Below, piece by piece: positions 36,936 to 48,990 of a DNA stretch of 64,000 bases (its first letter is position 1; every line of letters starts with the position of its first letter). Made by a program: the position numbers and the translations under genes. Source of the stretch: Enoplosus armatus (taxonomy: Eukaryota > Chordata > Actinopteri > Centrarchiformes > Enoplosidae). Below the pieces are notes generated by a model. That model searched no databases. It saw only the letters and a list, made by a program, of their open reading frames with translations, and was not told the DNA's origin. The DNA is taken from contig NC_092187.1 in assembly GCF_043641665.1 (NCBI RefSeq), forward strand, positions 1,681,501 to 1,745,500, read 5' to 3'.

Positions 36936-37391
36936 CACACCTGAAATGTATTTCATTTATTTATTCATTTTCATCTCAACAAAAGCAGCAGAGGTTGGGA
37001 TGTAAACTGACTTTCACATTCAGATGATGGAGGAATGACCCTGAATGTTTCTTTACAACTCAAACCTTAGAAGTGCTTTCTGCTGATCTCGTAAGTGACG
37101 GAACTGAAAGTGTACTGACTACGAGCGTGAATATAATACATGCACTATTTTGTTTTATTTTTTCTTCAAAAATCTTCCCTGGAGAATGCAGCTGTGCAGA
37201 ATAATATAGCAACTTTACTGGATGATACAGTGGATAAAAAGCATAAGAAGAAATGTTAAAAACAAGGCTTGCTAACAGCAAATCAACTCTCTCATAATTC
37301 ACAACAGGAAAGCGAAAAAGGAGCCGCTCTTAGCGCCAAAGTAAAAGCCTTTCGTCACGTAACAGTTTTACCCTTTTCCTCCCCCTCTTCA
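36936..37391 (-). other. chchd6: putative 3' UTR and polyadenylation signals of the CHCH gene
   Basis: Downstream of the candidate stop on the minus strand there are AATAAA hexamers at about 37159-37154 and a tandem pair at 36965-36956. Cleavage at either place would give a 3' UTR of roughly 250-460 bases. The stretch holds no other recognisable gene or repeat. This depends entirely on the terminal-exon call and is inference. Confidence 0.3.
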
Positions 37392-37412
37392 TCAGTGGCT
37401 TACCAGCAGATT
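37392..37412 (-). CDS. chchd6: candidate terminal coding exon of the CHCH gene (six codons plus stop)
   Basis: On the minus strand a strong acceptor (pyrimidine-rich, ending TTTTTCTCTTAG at 37413) is followed by codons reading N-L-L-V-S-H and then TGA at 37394-37392. The upstream CHCH exon ends in phase 0, so it joins in frame to give a tail AAKK-NLLVSH. MIC19 and MIC25 end within about 5-12 residues of the last cysteine, so a short hydrophobic and polar tail is expected. The intron implied is 22.3 kb. Very long introns are known for mammalian CHCHD3 and CHCHD6. The call rests on splice-site quality, phase and tail length only. Another acceptor elsewhere could be the true partner. Confidence 0.5.
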   Translation of the reverse strand, partial: NLLVSH

Positions 37413-38689
37413 CTAAGAGAAAAAGACAGAAAAGAATCGAGAAATTAGTCCATTTGCAGTCCGGCCACACCCTCTGACCCTCTGAAGATGCACTTAGGTG
37501 CGAGGGCTGCTGACGCTTTGTGCAAACCTCCAGCTTTAACGGACCACGGCCGAAAGGTCAGACCTGGTAATAGTAGGGATTATCTCGGTAATGGAGAGAA
37601 GCGAACCTGTTGACTGACGTTACTCGGCTCTACGTCGCTATTCCACAACAAATTACAACTGCAGGACGTAGGCAAGATGCGAAGTTCCCCTCTTGATAAC
37701 TTGTGGACTCTTTGTCGATGCAGTCTGGATCGGGCATTTGTTGTTAGAATTTTATAGGACTTTACATATTAATTCATTTTGCTGTTTTTTTTTTTTTGGT
37801 CAATTCACTTGAAGTTTGGGCATCAACATTTTTTAAAAATATATTTAAAATTTCATGCTACTTTAAAAAGTCTCCAATACAATAAAGTTCTGATTGCAAG
37901 ACCTCTTTTACACCCGGTACATTCTGCTAAGGGTTCAATCTCTTTGTTGGTTAAATGATTTTTGTACACTCATTGCATGTTTGGTATTTTTAAGAGCAGC
38001 AAAGTTGGGAATGTGGTAGAGTGGGGGGGGGGGTATATTAACAGAGGGTGTGTTATTGGCTGGCATCAAACACAGTCAATCATACAGTTCTTCAAGTCTG
38101 TCCAATCATCAGAAACGCATATATACAGTCTCATAATGGGGAGGAGCAGAGTTGCCTGTTCGACACCTAAATATGTCCAGATGTCCATTTCCACATTTTG
38201 AAGATTATGAAAGCCCACAGTATTTCCCACTCATAACGACGTGCACAATTTATTTTGAAAGAAAGAGATTCACTAAAATAACCCTGTGAACATGTACGTA
38301 AATGTGTAGAGCCCATTTTTCTTCTTGTTCTCTTTCATCAGCTTATCTTGATGCATTTAAAGCAGTCCTGGGCCCTTCGTCCTCCTGAGGCTCGGTCGGT
38401 CCCTCTTCAAACTGGACACAGTCTGTGTTGTTTATTCCAAGGATTGTTGAGACCAATACAAGTTGACAATAAAAAATTGTATCCGCCATAATGTTTTTTT
38501 TTTTTTTAACAGAACGTAACATACGCAACCATTTTTTATAAATGATAAAGTTTAAAAATCATTACTCTCTAGTGGACAACCCATGTAGTAGCGACACCGT
38601 TTCTAAATGATTGCAGGCATATCTAGCTCTCTGCTGCAATTTCTTTTTACTTACTGGCAGACATACGAGGTTGAACCATTTGAAACGAT

Positions 38690-38960
38690 TTGCTTGTTCC
38701 CATAGAAAACCTTGTTTAGAGGTTACAACCCTTACTAAAGGGATACCCTTTAGGACCCACATGTAATGGAACCCTCTTTAAGGGTTCAGAGAAGAACCTT
38801 TTTCCAATATCAAGGTTACAAGAGCAATGTTTTATCTGAGTTACACAATTTCTTTTGGCATGTACACGGGTTACATTGGGGACCAGCCTCGATGGTGAAC
38901 TCCTTATTATGCATGAGATCTACATGGAACCCATTTCAGATAGATTCAGGTAAATTCTAG
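38690..38960. repeat. possible degenerate AAGGGTTC/GAACCCT dispersed repeat
   Basis: It contains AACCCTTACTAAAGGG, ACCCTTTAGGACCC, GGAACCCTCTTTAAGGGTTC and AGAAGAACC, and later ACATGGAACCC. It resembles the AAGGGTTCT / AGAACCCTTT repeats I recall from fish genomes. Confidence 0.4.
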
Positions 38961-39929
38961 CCTTCTGTTCCTTTAGGTGAGATCCATGACCTCCAAGAGA
39001 GCGATAGCCTATTGGACCTACCTAACTTCTATTTGAAAAACAGCTACGAGCAATAGATCCAAGCAGACCAACCTCCGTTCATAACCAAAGGTCCTTGAAA
39101 CCTTAGCACCTCATTGTCCCTGAGAGAACTCAACATCTTACATGATTCCAAGCTACAGCGTACAACCTTGTCTTAAATACCGTGAGAGGGCTTCACTCAA
39201 GATTGTGTGCTCTCCCATGAAATGGCTATGATCAATGAACGCCTTGAAATCTTGGCAAGATGATCCAGAGAGAGAGACACAGCCTATCAAAGCCATGGTG
39301 ATAACTAGCCAATTTGAATGAAGCTTTGTCGCCATGCAGACCTATTCCTTGGAGTGGAACCTATCAAAATGATCAATAAAAGCTAGGTGGTGTACAGCAC
39401 CTTGTTAGTGAGCTGGTCTCAACAGAACATATTGAGTTATAGAGGATGATGGGGACGCTCATGGGTATTAAATAGTAGGTGATCGGCCTTCTATGAGAAT
39501 GTCAATAAACTCTTTGTCGCCTTAGTAGTAATTACTTATGCTTTCCAAGAGAGACAATATCTAACAACATGGCTCCTAGCTATGATAATATAAGCTGATT
39601 CCCACAGGGAAAATCAACCCTGACTTCTTCATCTCCCAAACAGAATCACAATAAACGGAGGGCCAGATAAAGTCGGGCTTTTGCGCCTGTTTTTCAGAAG
39701 CTGATGTGACGCGTTCAACTCCAGACACATGGAGTTGCAGTTTGGGAGTCATTTCAGTGAGTGCGCCTCTCTCCTTCCTGCATATTTCTTCAAGGAAGGA
39801 TCATGTTAATAATAGGTGGACACATTTAACAGACTGTGATGACGGTATTTACACAATCTGAATTAACCTTCATTCTACAGAAACTTAAATAACATCAGAC
39901 AAAGAGTGGGCACACAACAAAATGATCTA

Positions 39930-41159
39930 CACTATATTGCCAAAAGTATTCACTCACCCATCCAAATAATTGAAATCAGGTGTTCCAATCACTTCCATGG
40001 CCACAGGTATATAAAATCATGCACCAAGGCATGCAGACTGTTTCTACAAACATTTGTGAAAGACTGGGTCGCTCTCAGGAGCTCAGTGAATTCCAGCGTG
40101 GTACTGTGATAGGATGCCACCTGTCCAGTCGTGGAATTTCCTCGCTCCTAAATATTCCACAGTCAGTGGTATTATAACAAAGTGGAAGCGATTGGGAACG
40201 ACAGCAACTCAGCCACGAAGTGGTAGGCCACGTAAAATGACGGAGCGGGGTCAGCGGATGCTGAGGCGCATAGTGCGCAGAGGTCGCCAACTTTCTGCAG
40301 AGTCAATCGCTACAGACCTCCAAACTTCATGTGGCCTTCAGATTAGCTCAAGAACAGTGCGTAGAGAGCTTCATGGAATGGGTTTCCATGGCTGAGCAGC
40401 TGCATCCAAGCCACACATCACCAAGTGCAATGCAAAGCGTCGGATGCAGTGGTGTAAAGCACGCCGCCACTGGACTCTAAAGCAGTGGAGACGCGTTCTC
40501 TGGAGTGACGAATCGCGCTTCACCATCTGGCGATCTGATGGACGAGTCTGGGTTTGGCGGTTGCCAGGAGAACGGTACTTGTCTGACTGCATTGTGCCAA
40601 GTGTAAAGTTTGGTGGAGGGGGGATTATGGTGTGGGGTTGTTTTTCAGGAGCTGGGCTTGGCCCCTTAGTTCCAGTGAAAGGAACTCTGAATGCTTCAGC
40701 ATACCAAGAGATTTTGGACAATTCCATGCTCCCAACTTTGTGGGAACAGTTTGGGGATGGCCCCTTCCTGTTCCAACATGACTGTACACCAGTGCACAAA
40801 GCAAGGTCCATAAAGACATGGATGAGAGAGTTTGGTGTGGATGAACTTGACTGGCCTGCACAGAGTGCTGACCTCAACCCGATAGAACACCGTTGGGATG
40901 AATTAGAGCGGAGACTGAGAGCCAGGCCTTCTCGTCCAACATCAGTGTGTGACCTCACAAATGCGCTTCTGGAAGAATGGTCAAGAATTCCCATAAACAC
41001 ACTCCTGAACCTTGTGGAAAGCCTTCCCAGAAGAGTTGAAGCTGTTATAGCTGCAAAGGGTGGACCGACGTCATATTGAACCCTATGGATTAGGAATGGG
41101 ATGTCACTTAAGTTCATATGCGAGTCAAGGCAGGTGAGCCAATACTTGGCAATATAGTG
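39930..41159 (+). mobile_element. Tc1-like DNA transposon, nearly complete, 1230 bp
   Basis: Terminal inverted repeats are visible. The left end begins CACTATATTGCC at 39930 and runs to about 39958. The right end is its inverse (GGCAATATAGTG) at 41148-41159, starting about 41133. Both ends are flanked by TA dinucleotides (39928-39929 and 41160-41161), the target duplication of Tc1/mariner elements. The TIRs are short, about 28 bp, and differ by a few substitutions and a one- or two-base indel. Between them lies one transposase gene in the plus orientation that spans most of the element. The structure matches a fish Tc1 family I recall with the same TIR, but I do not assign a family name. The copy lies in the putative last intron of the CHCH gene, antisense to it. 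Confidence 0.93.
40031..41079 (+). pseudogene. Tc1-like transposase with one frameshift and one nonsense lesion
   Basis: The N-terminal part starts at ATG 40031 (another in-frame ATG is at 40019). It reads as a bipartite helix-turn-helix DNA-binding region including LSEFQRGTVIGCHL. Near 40160-40170 the frame shifts to the one that continues SGIITKWKRLG, then an AT-hook-like SGRPRKM and the second HTH. A TGA at 40393-40395 interrupts this frame. The catalytic half runs 40444-41079 in the same frame. It has LWSDES with the first Asp, QHD (Asp codon at 40780) and NPIEH with Glu exactly 34 residues after that Asp, so the DD34E triad is intact, followed by WDELERR. The TGA is consistent with a CGA to TGA change (CpG decay). 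The shift looks like loss of a few bases in a short internal repeat. Total length of about 349 codons fits a Tc1 transposase. The antisense 283-codon frame is a shadow. Confidence 0.9.
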
Positions 41160-41189
41160 TATATCTATATTACCTAGCAAGATTAAGGG

Positions 41190-42262
41190 TGCAGCCATAG
41201 TAGCGGCTCTGTGAGGCTGCACTTAAGCACAGCAGTGCTTTGAGCTAAATGGTAACAATGGGCATGGCTAACATGCTCATAATGACAATGCAAACATGCT
41301 GATGTTTGCAGTTAATATATATCATGCATTCTATTTTTGGTTGGTGTCAGCATGCTAACATGCTAGACATGCTATTGCTAATTAGCACCAAACACAAAGT
41401 GCAGCTGAGGCTGATGGGAATGTCATTAGTATGTAACTCAAAACCACTCAAAAAGAGGAAAAGAGGTCACTAGAGGAAAAGTTAGGGGATCAAAGACCAA
41501 AGTCATTAGTATACATTGTCTTGTAACCGTGTATTTCTGTAAAAATCTGGTATATGTTGAGATAATTCACAGGTTAAGTGCAAACTTTGACTTTCTGGTG
41601 ACACAAGATGAAAAGTCAGGCGATAACTAGAGTCATTAAGATTCATTCTCTGGGCTTGTGTATATTTTGTGTTCTGCTGTGTCACTCGATCTTTTTTTCC
41701 ATTTCCAATGAAGTGTGTTTGACTCCTATTGTATTGGAACCTTAAGATTGTAATGTGGTCATTTTATTGGTCATAGTTTTTGAAGCGATACAGATGTGTC
41801 CACAATGTCATTTATTTTCGGAGCTTGGTGATGTCAAACGAATCCCACTAGCAGCTGGGGTCTACCAGTGTCGGGTGGTTGACCACTTTGATACAGACCG
41901 AAATATCTCAACAAACCATCGTGAGTTTGACATTTTTGGTATTGAATTAATTGTCTCAACAACATTTGGAAGGCTGGCCATGATATTTGGTACAGATTCA
42001 CGTTCCCCTTGTAACAGAAAGTTGTAATAACTTTGGTGATTCTCTGACTTTTTAATCTGCCGCCTTCATCAGGTCAAATTTTTACATTGTCCATTACTTT
42101 GGTTTATGATCAAATACCTACTTTTTGTTTATTGCTAATTAGCGGCATGCTAATACACTAAACTAAAATGCTAAACATCAGCATGTTAGCGTGTTGGTAA
42201 ATAAAAACATGTTAGCATGCTGACATTAGCATTTGGCTCAAAGCACCACTGCTGGGTGCAGA
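41190..42262. mobile_element. foldback copy of a teleost dispersed repeat (long inverted arms)
   Basis: The left arm (41190-41680) reads GGCTGCACTT, AGCAGTGCTTTGAGC, then TAATTAGCAC, GCAGCTGAGGCTG and GTCATTA. The right arm (41700-42262) carries the inverse words: CTAATTAGC, CATGTTAGC, GGCTCAAAGCACCACTGC and GGGTGCAG. The arms are imperfect, about 500 bp each, and enclose a short AT-rich centre. The same words recur at 15.5, 29.3, 31.3 and 46.0 kb. The structure suggests either a foldback MITE or two opposed insertions of one family. No coding capacity is seen. Confidence 0.65.
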
Positions 42263-44186
42263 CCCCCCCATCTTGAAATCTCACCATTAGACTGTATTTA
42301 TTTGTTTGTTTGCTTGTTTAACATATTTAACATATGCCTGTAACACAGATATTTTAATATTGTGCTTTCTTTGATTGAGAAAAAAAACAAACACTGCATC
42401 AACCAATCCAGTAATTAATACAGGAGTCTGTTCTTTATCATAAAATCAAGCTAACACCAACATCTAATGTAAATTTGCTTTGGTTTCACAGTCAGAAATC
42501 AATCAGTCTCAGCCCTGCTTGGCTTCAGAGGCTGGACGCCAGCACAGGGTGGAGGTTGTTGCAGTATGACTGCTGGTCCCACTGAAGTCCTATAGCTCCA
42601 GTAACCCGTGTGGAACGATGCAATGAGCTAAATTGACTGAAGGCTGGGGGTGCACTGACCTGAAACCAGCCGGTAGAGAGACAGACTGCATGTATATACT
42701 GCACTCGCATGTATGTGCGTGAGGAGAGGGCATGGTATCTGTTGTAACTTAAGCACCACAGAGTTTGCTCCAGCTGTGAAACTCAAACTATTAAAACCCA
42801 CAGAGAGACTGACAGAGCAGGATGATAAATGTCATCCTGCTCCCCCCCCCCCTTCTGTCCTCTCAGCTCAACCCTCCGATTTCCTCTCCTCACCTTCCAT
42901 TCTTCTCCACCCTTCTCCAGTCTGCTCCACTCTGTCATCTACTCTCTTCTCCTGTCATCTCCCCCCCCCCCCCTCCCTCCATCTGCTCTCCTTTTTGCTC
43001 TATTCCACACTTCACTGGGTTAATGTTGTAGCCGTTGTGTATAAAGTACAAGGACTTAAATGCAAACCTGGAAATACGTTTTCTCTCTTAGTCATAATTT
43101 ATTGAAATTAGCTTCACTCAAAGCTTCAGTACAGGTTATGAACTGCTCACTCAAGAGAAATAAAGCTCTCGATCACTCAAAGGAAGAGGGAAATATCGAG
43201 CATGTGCTTGCATAAATACACATACACTGAAGGAAAGGAGGTAGTGACCTTTGACCTCAACGGTCGCAATTTGTTGCGTGTGAAACAACATCTCCGATAT
43301 GCAATTGTCAGTCACTTGCATCTTGCACAGCGACGGCAACTTTCAAAATCACTTTGATGCAATTTTCAATGACAATTTAAAAAGTATGTGAATATTTCCT
43401 TTGAAATTAATTTACAAAACAAGTGGATGTTCAAAAAAAAAGGAAAAAAGAAAGACGTTTGCTTTCTAGAATAGAGAAATGAGAAGGGCATTTATGATTA
43501 TACATAACCTGTATTATGGTTTCCTTCTCTAAAATGGAGACTTACTCTATGCATCTGCGAAGGCTACGTAGTCTTATCTTAATATTATATAATGCTATAT
43601 TTTTCTCACCGTCAATAAATCTTGCGGAAGCACCAAATCCAACAACGTTTTAGTACACTTCTCAGCACTTTCCAACTTCCCTTACTTGCCTGTTGTGCCC
43701 AGCTCGAAGCCAATTGGTTCCTAATGAAGACGTAAACCTTTAAAAACGGTAACGAACATATTGCTTCTTTAAAAAAAAGAAAGAAAGAAAAAAAAAGTCA
43801 TTTCCTAAACCAGCAGGGCAAATGTTACTCAAAAAGAACAAATTAGTGCATTCGTTGGGGACTATTTTCAGACGTGGATTAATGCACAATTTGGTCTCGT
43901 AATGAGTATTTATGGCAGCAGGAAGGTGTCTGTGGGCTCCACTCAAAATAAACAACAGTGGCCAAGTTGATGCTAATGAAGGAACGTGTCACCCAGCGCT
44001 ACAGCGTTCAGGCTCACTGAGGTGTTTTTAACAGTTTTCGGGCAACAACGGAGGTCTTCAGCGCAGATAAGACATATGAGGCACACGCATGTTCGCTGTG
44101 AAATAAAATGTCTGCGTTGCAGCGATTCGATGCCACTTGATGACGAACGTCTCAAAAGGACGGAGAAAGTGGGGAACGTGTCGGAG
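42263..44186. other. no exon seen; C-rich tracts
   Basis: C-runs at about 42842-42852 and 42961-42973 in a pyrimidine-rich block. The rest is AT-rich. Confidence 0.5.
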
Positions 44187-44475
44187 ACTGCCTCCACTAA
44201 CTAAAAGTTCATTTCAAGCCACGTGGACAATCAGCTCCACTCCGCACAGTCCCCACCTCTATCAAAAATACAGGGGGGCAACTAATAACTATTTTCATCA
44301 TCAATGAATCTGTTCATATTTTTTTCAATGAATCAATTACTCCGGAAAACAAAAGATACTGAATTCACAATAACATAAAACGCAGAAAAGTAGAACATAC
44401 TCACACTTGAGAAGCAGGAACCCCATTCAGTTTAATCAATTATCAAAAGAGTGGTCAATCAGACCCCAGAAGATT
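44187..44475. repeat. MITE-bearing repeat unit, copy 1
   Basis: The words AAAGTTCATTT, TATCAAAAATACAGG, GGGCAACTAATAACTATTTTC, ATCATCAATGAATCTGTTCA and TCAATTACTCCG recur in order at 45.3-45.6 kb. The part from GGGCAACTAA onward resembles a fish hAT-type MITE I recall (GCTGCAACTAACGATTATTTTC). The upstream part also matches, so the shared unit is larger than the MITE. Confidence 0.6.
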
Positions 44476-45296
44476 AGTCTCTGTTAAGCTAATGGGAAGC
44501 TTTATTACTGAGATATGTGAAATGAAAAATGCAGAATGCAACTTAATACTTTAGATGCTTGTGCACCAGGCTGTGCATTAGGTCTCAGTGTAATGTCTAG
44601 GAAGGCCGACTGTATGACTAAATGTAACTTACAAAGAGAATAATACAATTGTTTAACGGTGCACTACTGACCATGGCATGAACAGCAAAAGTAATTAGTA
44701 TTCTGAAAATGATATCTGTGCACCTCTACTGTAAAAAAAAAAAAAAAAAAAAAACGCTGGTAACACCTCACAACTCACCCACTAACAAACTAATGGATTT
44801 CCCACCTGTGGCTCTAATTGAAGATCCATCCTGAGTTAAAGTAGTCACTGACTAAGGAGACTTGCTGGGGTGGCATCACATGGCCTCCCAGATAGCGCAC
44901 TGGTATCTGGGCTCTTACAAGGAGCCCATTTTCACTTCATGTGGATCCGGCCAGCAGATCAGAAAGAGAGAGGGAGAGGAGTGGAGAGAGAAGAAGGAGG
45001 ACAGGGGGGGGGGGGGTTGGTGAAAACAGTAGGAGAGAGAGAGAGAGAAAAACAAATAACAAACAGAAAGTCAGGAGCGGTAGAAGAGAAGCAGAAGTCT
45101 GCCTGTTCTCCATTCTGCCTGACCCAGCCTGGGAGCCTTGACTCAATTGGAAATCCATTTTATCTGATGACTGGCAGGCAATTGGGGCTCCCAGGTGATA
45201 GGCTGAGGCTCTGTGGTTGATGGGCCTGACCACTCCACTGCTGAGGGATGCAGGGATGGAGAAGGAGGGGAATGTGGAGGAGAACACGCACCGCAA

Positions 45297-45595
45297 AAGA
45301 CTGTCTCCACGAACAAAGTTCATTTGAGGCTACCTCGATAACGAGCTTCCTCCACTTCTGTCAAAAATACAGGAACTCGGAGGGCAACTAACGAATATTT
45401 TCATCATCAATTAATCTGTTCATTATTTTTTTCAGATGGTCAATTACTCCGAAGCCCAAAGATATTCAATTTACATTTTACATTTGACAAGCGGGGAAAC
45501 ATGATTAGAATTTTTGCTTGATAAATGACTAAACTGATTATTATCAAAGTAATGGTCAAATCAGCACGACGGTTAGGAGTGATCACCATAAGAAT
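45297..45595. repeat. MITE-bearing repeat unit, copy 2
   Basis: A direct copy of the unit at 44.2 kb, about 1.1 kb away: AAAGTTCATTTGAGGC, TGTCAAAAATACAGG, GAGGGCAACTAACGAATATT, ATCATCAATTAATCTGTTCA, TCAATTACTCCGAAGC. Divergence is moderate, so the duplication is not recent. Confidence 0.6.
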
Positions 45596-45984
45596 CAGGC
45601 ACAATCAATGAATCAATTTGTGCCATACGGGCAATTTCAAATTGTTCATGAAGCCACCAGGTAAACATCTAATGCGACATCAGTTACGCCCGAACGTTTG
45701 ACTGCGGTGAAGTTGCTGGGTTTGTAATGTAATATGTGTGCGTTATTGTTCGTTGATAGAGAAGGGGAAATAAAGTATAAATATATTATAGTGGTTTGGA
45801 ATGGTCATGCTTGAAGGTGGAGTGAAAAACTTCAGTCACAGAGAGGAGAGATGCGATACTGTTTGAATGCGGGGAAAACTAAAACTAAACTGACTCTGAT
45901 TCATACAGCACGTTAGTCAAAACAGAATGAATGTAAAGATTACAGCCCCTACTATATTACTCTTAATATATATATAATGTCAAT

Positions 45985-46480
45985 TCAATGGCAGTGTCCA
46001 ATTTGTCCATTACTTCCACTAGTTCTCATTTACCACCTGCAGCTCAAAGTTTTCATTTATCCAGTGGAACATGACAAATCTACTGGGTGGATCGGAGCCG
46101 AATTTTGTACAGACGTTCATGATTCCCGCATGACGAATCCTAATGACCGTAGTGATTGCCTGACTTCTCCTCTAGCGCCACCATGGGGTTCTCATTTGCA
46201 TTTTTTTTTTTTTTGTTTTTAAAGTAAAATGACTACGACAACTATTGGACGGACTGCCATGAAATGTTGGACGGTGGTCCCTTCGGTGGTCCCCTGACAT
46301 TCAAAAATTAACGTGAAACCAAGTAGCACGCTAGCACACATAATTAAGACCGCACACACGGTTAAACAAATAAAGATGCGCTTAATCACTGTGAGCGTGT
46401 TGGCATGCTGACATTAGCCGTTGCCTGAAAGCACCGCTGTACCCAAGTACAGCCTCGCAGAGCCGCGAGCATGGCTGTTT
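45985..46480 (-). repeat. copy of the teleost dispersed repeat (minus orientation)
   Basis: It shares GTGATTGCCTGACTTCTCC, a GGAGC-AATTTTG-TACAGACGTTCATGATTCCC-type stretch, GTTGGCATGCTGACATTAGC and AAAGCACCGCTGT with the right arm at 41.7-42.26 kb and with 15.5 kb. An A/T-rich tract (T-run at about 46201-46215) interrupts it. Noncoding. Confidence 0.6.
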
Positions 46481-48931
46481 TGAAAGGCAGAGGTAATAAC
46501 TTATGTGTAGCCTTAGCCTCTTGCCACTAGATACACAATATAGCAGTGGGAGAAGTTAATGTAAACAGATGTAGCAGACACTACGTTCAGGTTAATTGTA
46601 CTTTGTTAACTTTGAATTGTGTCAATTGGAAGCACAGATGATTTTTGGACCAAAAAAAAAAAACACAACAAATGACAAGTCCGTAAATCATTGCTTAGCA
46701 CAATACAAATGAGCAGCTGCCTTTTGTACATTTGCTAGACAAAGAATTGTAAATAACTGCAGTGCAACTATAAAAAAAAAAATAAATAAAAAAAAAAGCA
46801 ATTTCAAAGTTTCTCATGAAAGTGAACTTGTCAACACAGCTCTGGGAGCAAACAATAACACAATGGTATTTATTTATTTACAAAAAGGCCAGAGAAGGAA
46901 AAAAAAAAAAAAAAAAAAAAAAAATCGATCTCTTTGGGAGTACGGGGTGTGAATTGGAGAGCAATCACAAAGAAGAGGCAGGCCTCGACTCATAAAGAGA
47001 AAGAGAAAGAGGAGGTGGAGAGACAGATGGATTGAGTGACAACAGGACACAAAAGAGAGGCTCGTACAAAGTGGACTGTTCCGATAATGTTGCGGCTGCT
47101 TCGAGGCAACAAAAGCCAGTGAAAAACCCACCTAAAAGCCCCGCTGTGGTCCTCTCTTATCCCAGCTGGTGGTCTTGGTTGCACAAAACCTCTTGCTAAG
47201 CGCGCGCGCGCAAGAGGGGGGGGGGGGGGGGCGATAAAATGCTGACCAGAATATTGGTGTGAAATGCGCCCAGAGAGAGTGTGTCAATTGCTTATGCAGC
47301 CGAGGTGGCTTTCAATGGAACACAAAGCAGGGCTGTGTTGAATTATTATCGCGACCCCCATCGGAGAATGCAGAAAGAGGATGGAGTAGGGGGTCTGGTG
47401 GCGCGAGCCGACAGGCGTGGTGGTGCTCAGAAAGGTCAGGGTACAGCGAGCGAGGGGGGGCACAAAAGCTGGCGAAAATGCCTCCCTCAGGAAGCAATTG
47501 TGAGTACCCTCAACTCTACCCCCCCCCCCCCCCCAACTCACCCCTCGTTTGAAAGCTTTGAGGGCCACGAGGCAGATGAAAGAGGAAACAGAGGCTCTAG
47601 ATTTGGCTTGATGTGCTGTTCGATCGAAACACTGCAGTGCAACAAAAGGCAGGGAGAGAGGGAGGGAGGGGAGGGGAGGGAAGGATGGCGACTGAAAGAG
47701 AGGTGGCAGATAGAGACTCCAGCCAGCGGCATGTGCCTCAAAGGAAGAGGGGAAAGTAAGAGAGAGTTCCACGTGTAACACAACATTGGCTAAGGGTGGC
47801 GGAGGCACGCGCGTTCAGTGTCAAAGCCGGCCTCGCAAACACATGCATGGACAGTGAAAGCTTTATTTTTTTTGCAACACGGAGGGTAAGGTTCTGATCA
47901 TTTCTGAAAGTTTTATGATGCAGTTTTCTTTGAAAGCCCTCTGCTGTCCATCTGAGTGAGCTATTTTTAAGAAGAAGAAAAAAAAAAAAGAAAAAGAAAA
48001 GAGAAGCCTAATTCACTACCTAAATACATGCTGTACGTGGTTGTTATTTCTCCGGAGTGCTAAATAACTAGATTAGAAAACATAACCCGCAGAGGACACA
48101 ATACAAGACAAGACGAGCAACAAAAGAGAAAGAGCGAGAGCGGATAATGAGGCTCGGCGGTGATTGGTTGTGATTGGCTGCGCAGTGATCAATGCTGGCT
48201 TGAAGGCAACGCTGATGGTTTATGACGGAGGGAACGACGACTGCCAACGGTATAAAAATGAAATCAATAAGTCAACAGCGAAGCGGCGAGAGAGGAGTGA
48301 AGGAAGTGGCTGAGAAAAAAAGAAGAGAAGGGTTTAGAAAAACGTACAGGAGAAGACGGCACAAAACAAGAGAGACAAAGAGAGTGGGAATAAACACAGA
48401 GCAAAAAAAAAAAAGAAAAAGCTGCAGACAGACGTAGAAGCTAGATGAAAGGTGTTGGTTTAAAGAAATCTGAGGCAGAAAAACAAAATTGACAGATGAA
48501 GGAAGGTTCATTAAAGATAGATAAAAAAAAAAAGAGGCTACAGCAAAAACAAACTGACGAACAATCAGATAAACCAACTGACAAAAAAAACTTTTCTGCA
48601 AACCATAGGCACTGATGTAAGTCTACTTGTGTGGGTGTGTGTGTGTGTGTTCATTCTCTGTGCTTCCTCACAGAATACACCACATTCATTGTGGCCACTG
48701 ACAAGCAGCGAAGTAATGTGTTCTGTTAAAGCAAGCAATTGCTTAAGAAATAAATAATGTCATGTTGTATAGAAACAAAGTAGAGAAAAGAAAAAGAAGA
48801 GGAAGAGACACGTCTTACACAGTATTTCAGCTTCAAGGTAAAATTGCCTGGTTTCTTGTCTTCAAGTCTTTCTTCTGTCTGCTGTGTGTGTGTGTGTGTG
48901 TGTGAAATCCATGACTCCAGTGTTAAACTCT

Positions 48932-48990
48932 TCACTCACTCACTCACACACTCACACACTCACACACTCACACACTCACACACTCTCACA

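Noticed and set aside
40371..41222. 283-codon minus-strand open frame
   Set aside because: It is the antisense of the Tc1 transposase and extends beyond it. Its translation has no domain, while the plus frame shows DD34E.
44870..45323. 116- and 128-codon frames on opposite strands
   Set aside because: Low-complexity GAGA/TCTC and G13 tract; no conserved motif.
47281..47808. 165-174-codon frames on both strands
   Set aside because: Purine-rich low-complexity DNA with a C16 run; no motifs, and overlapping frames on both strands.
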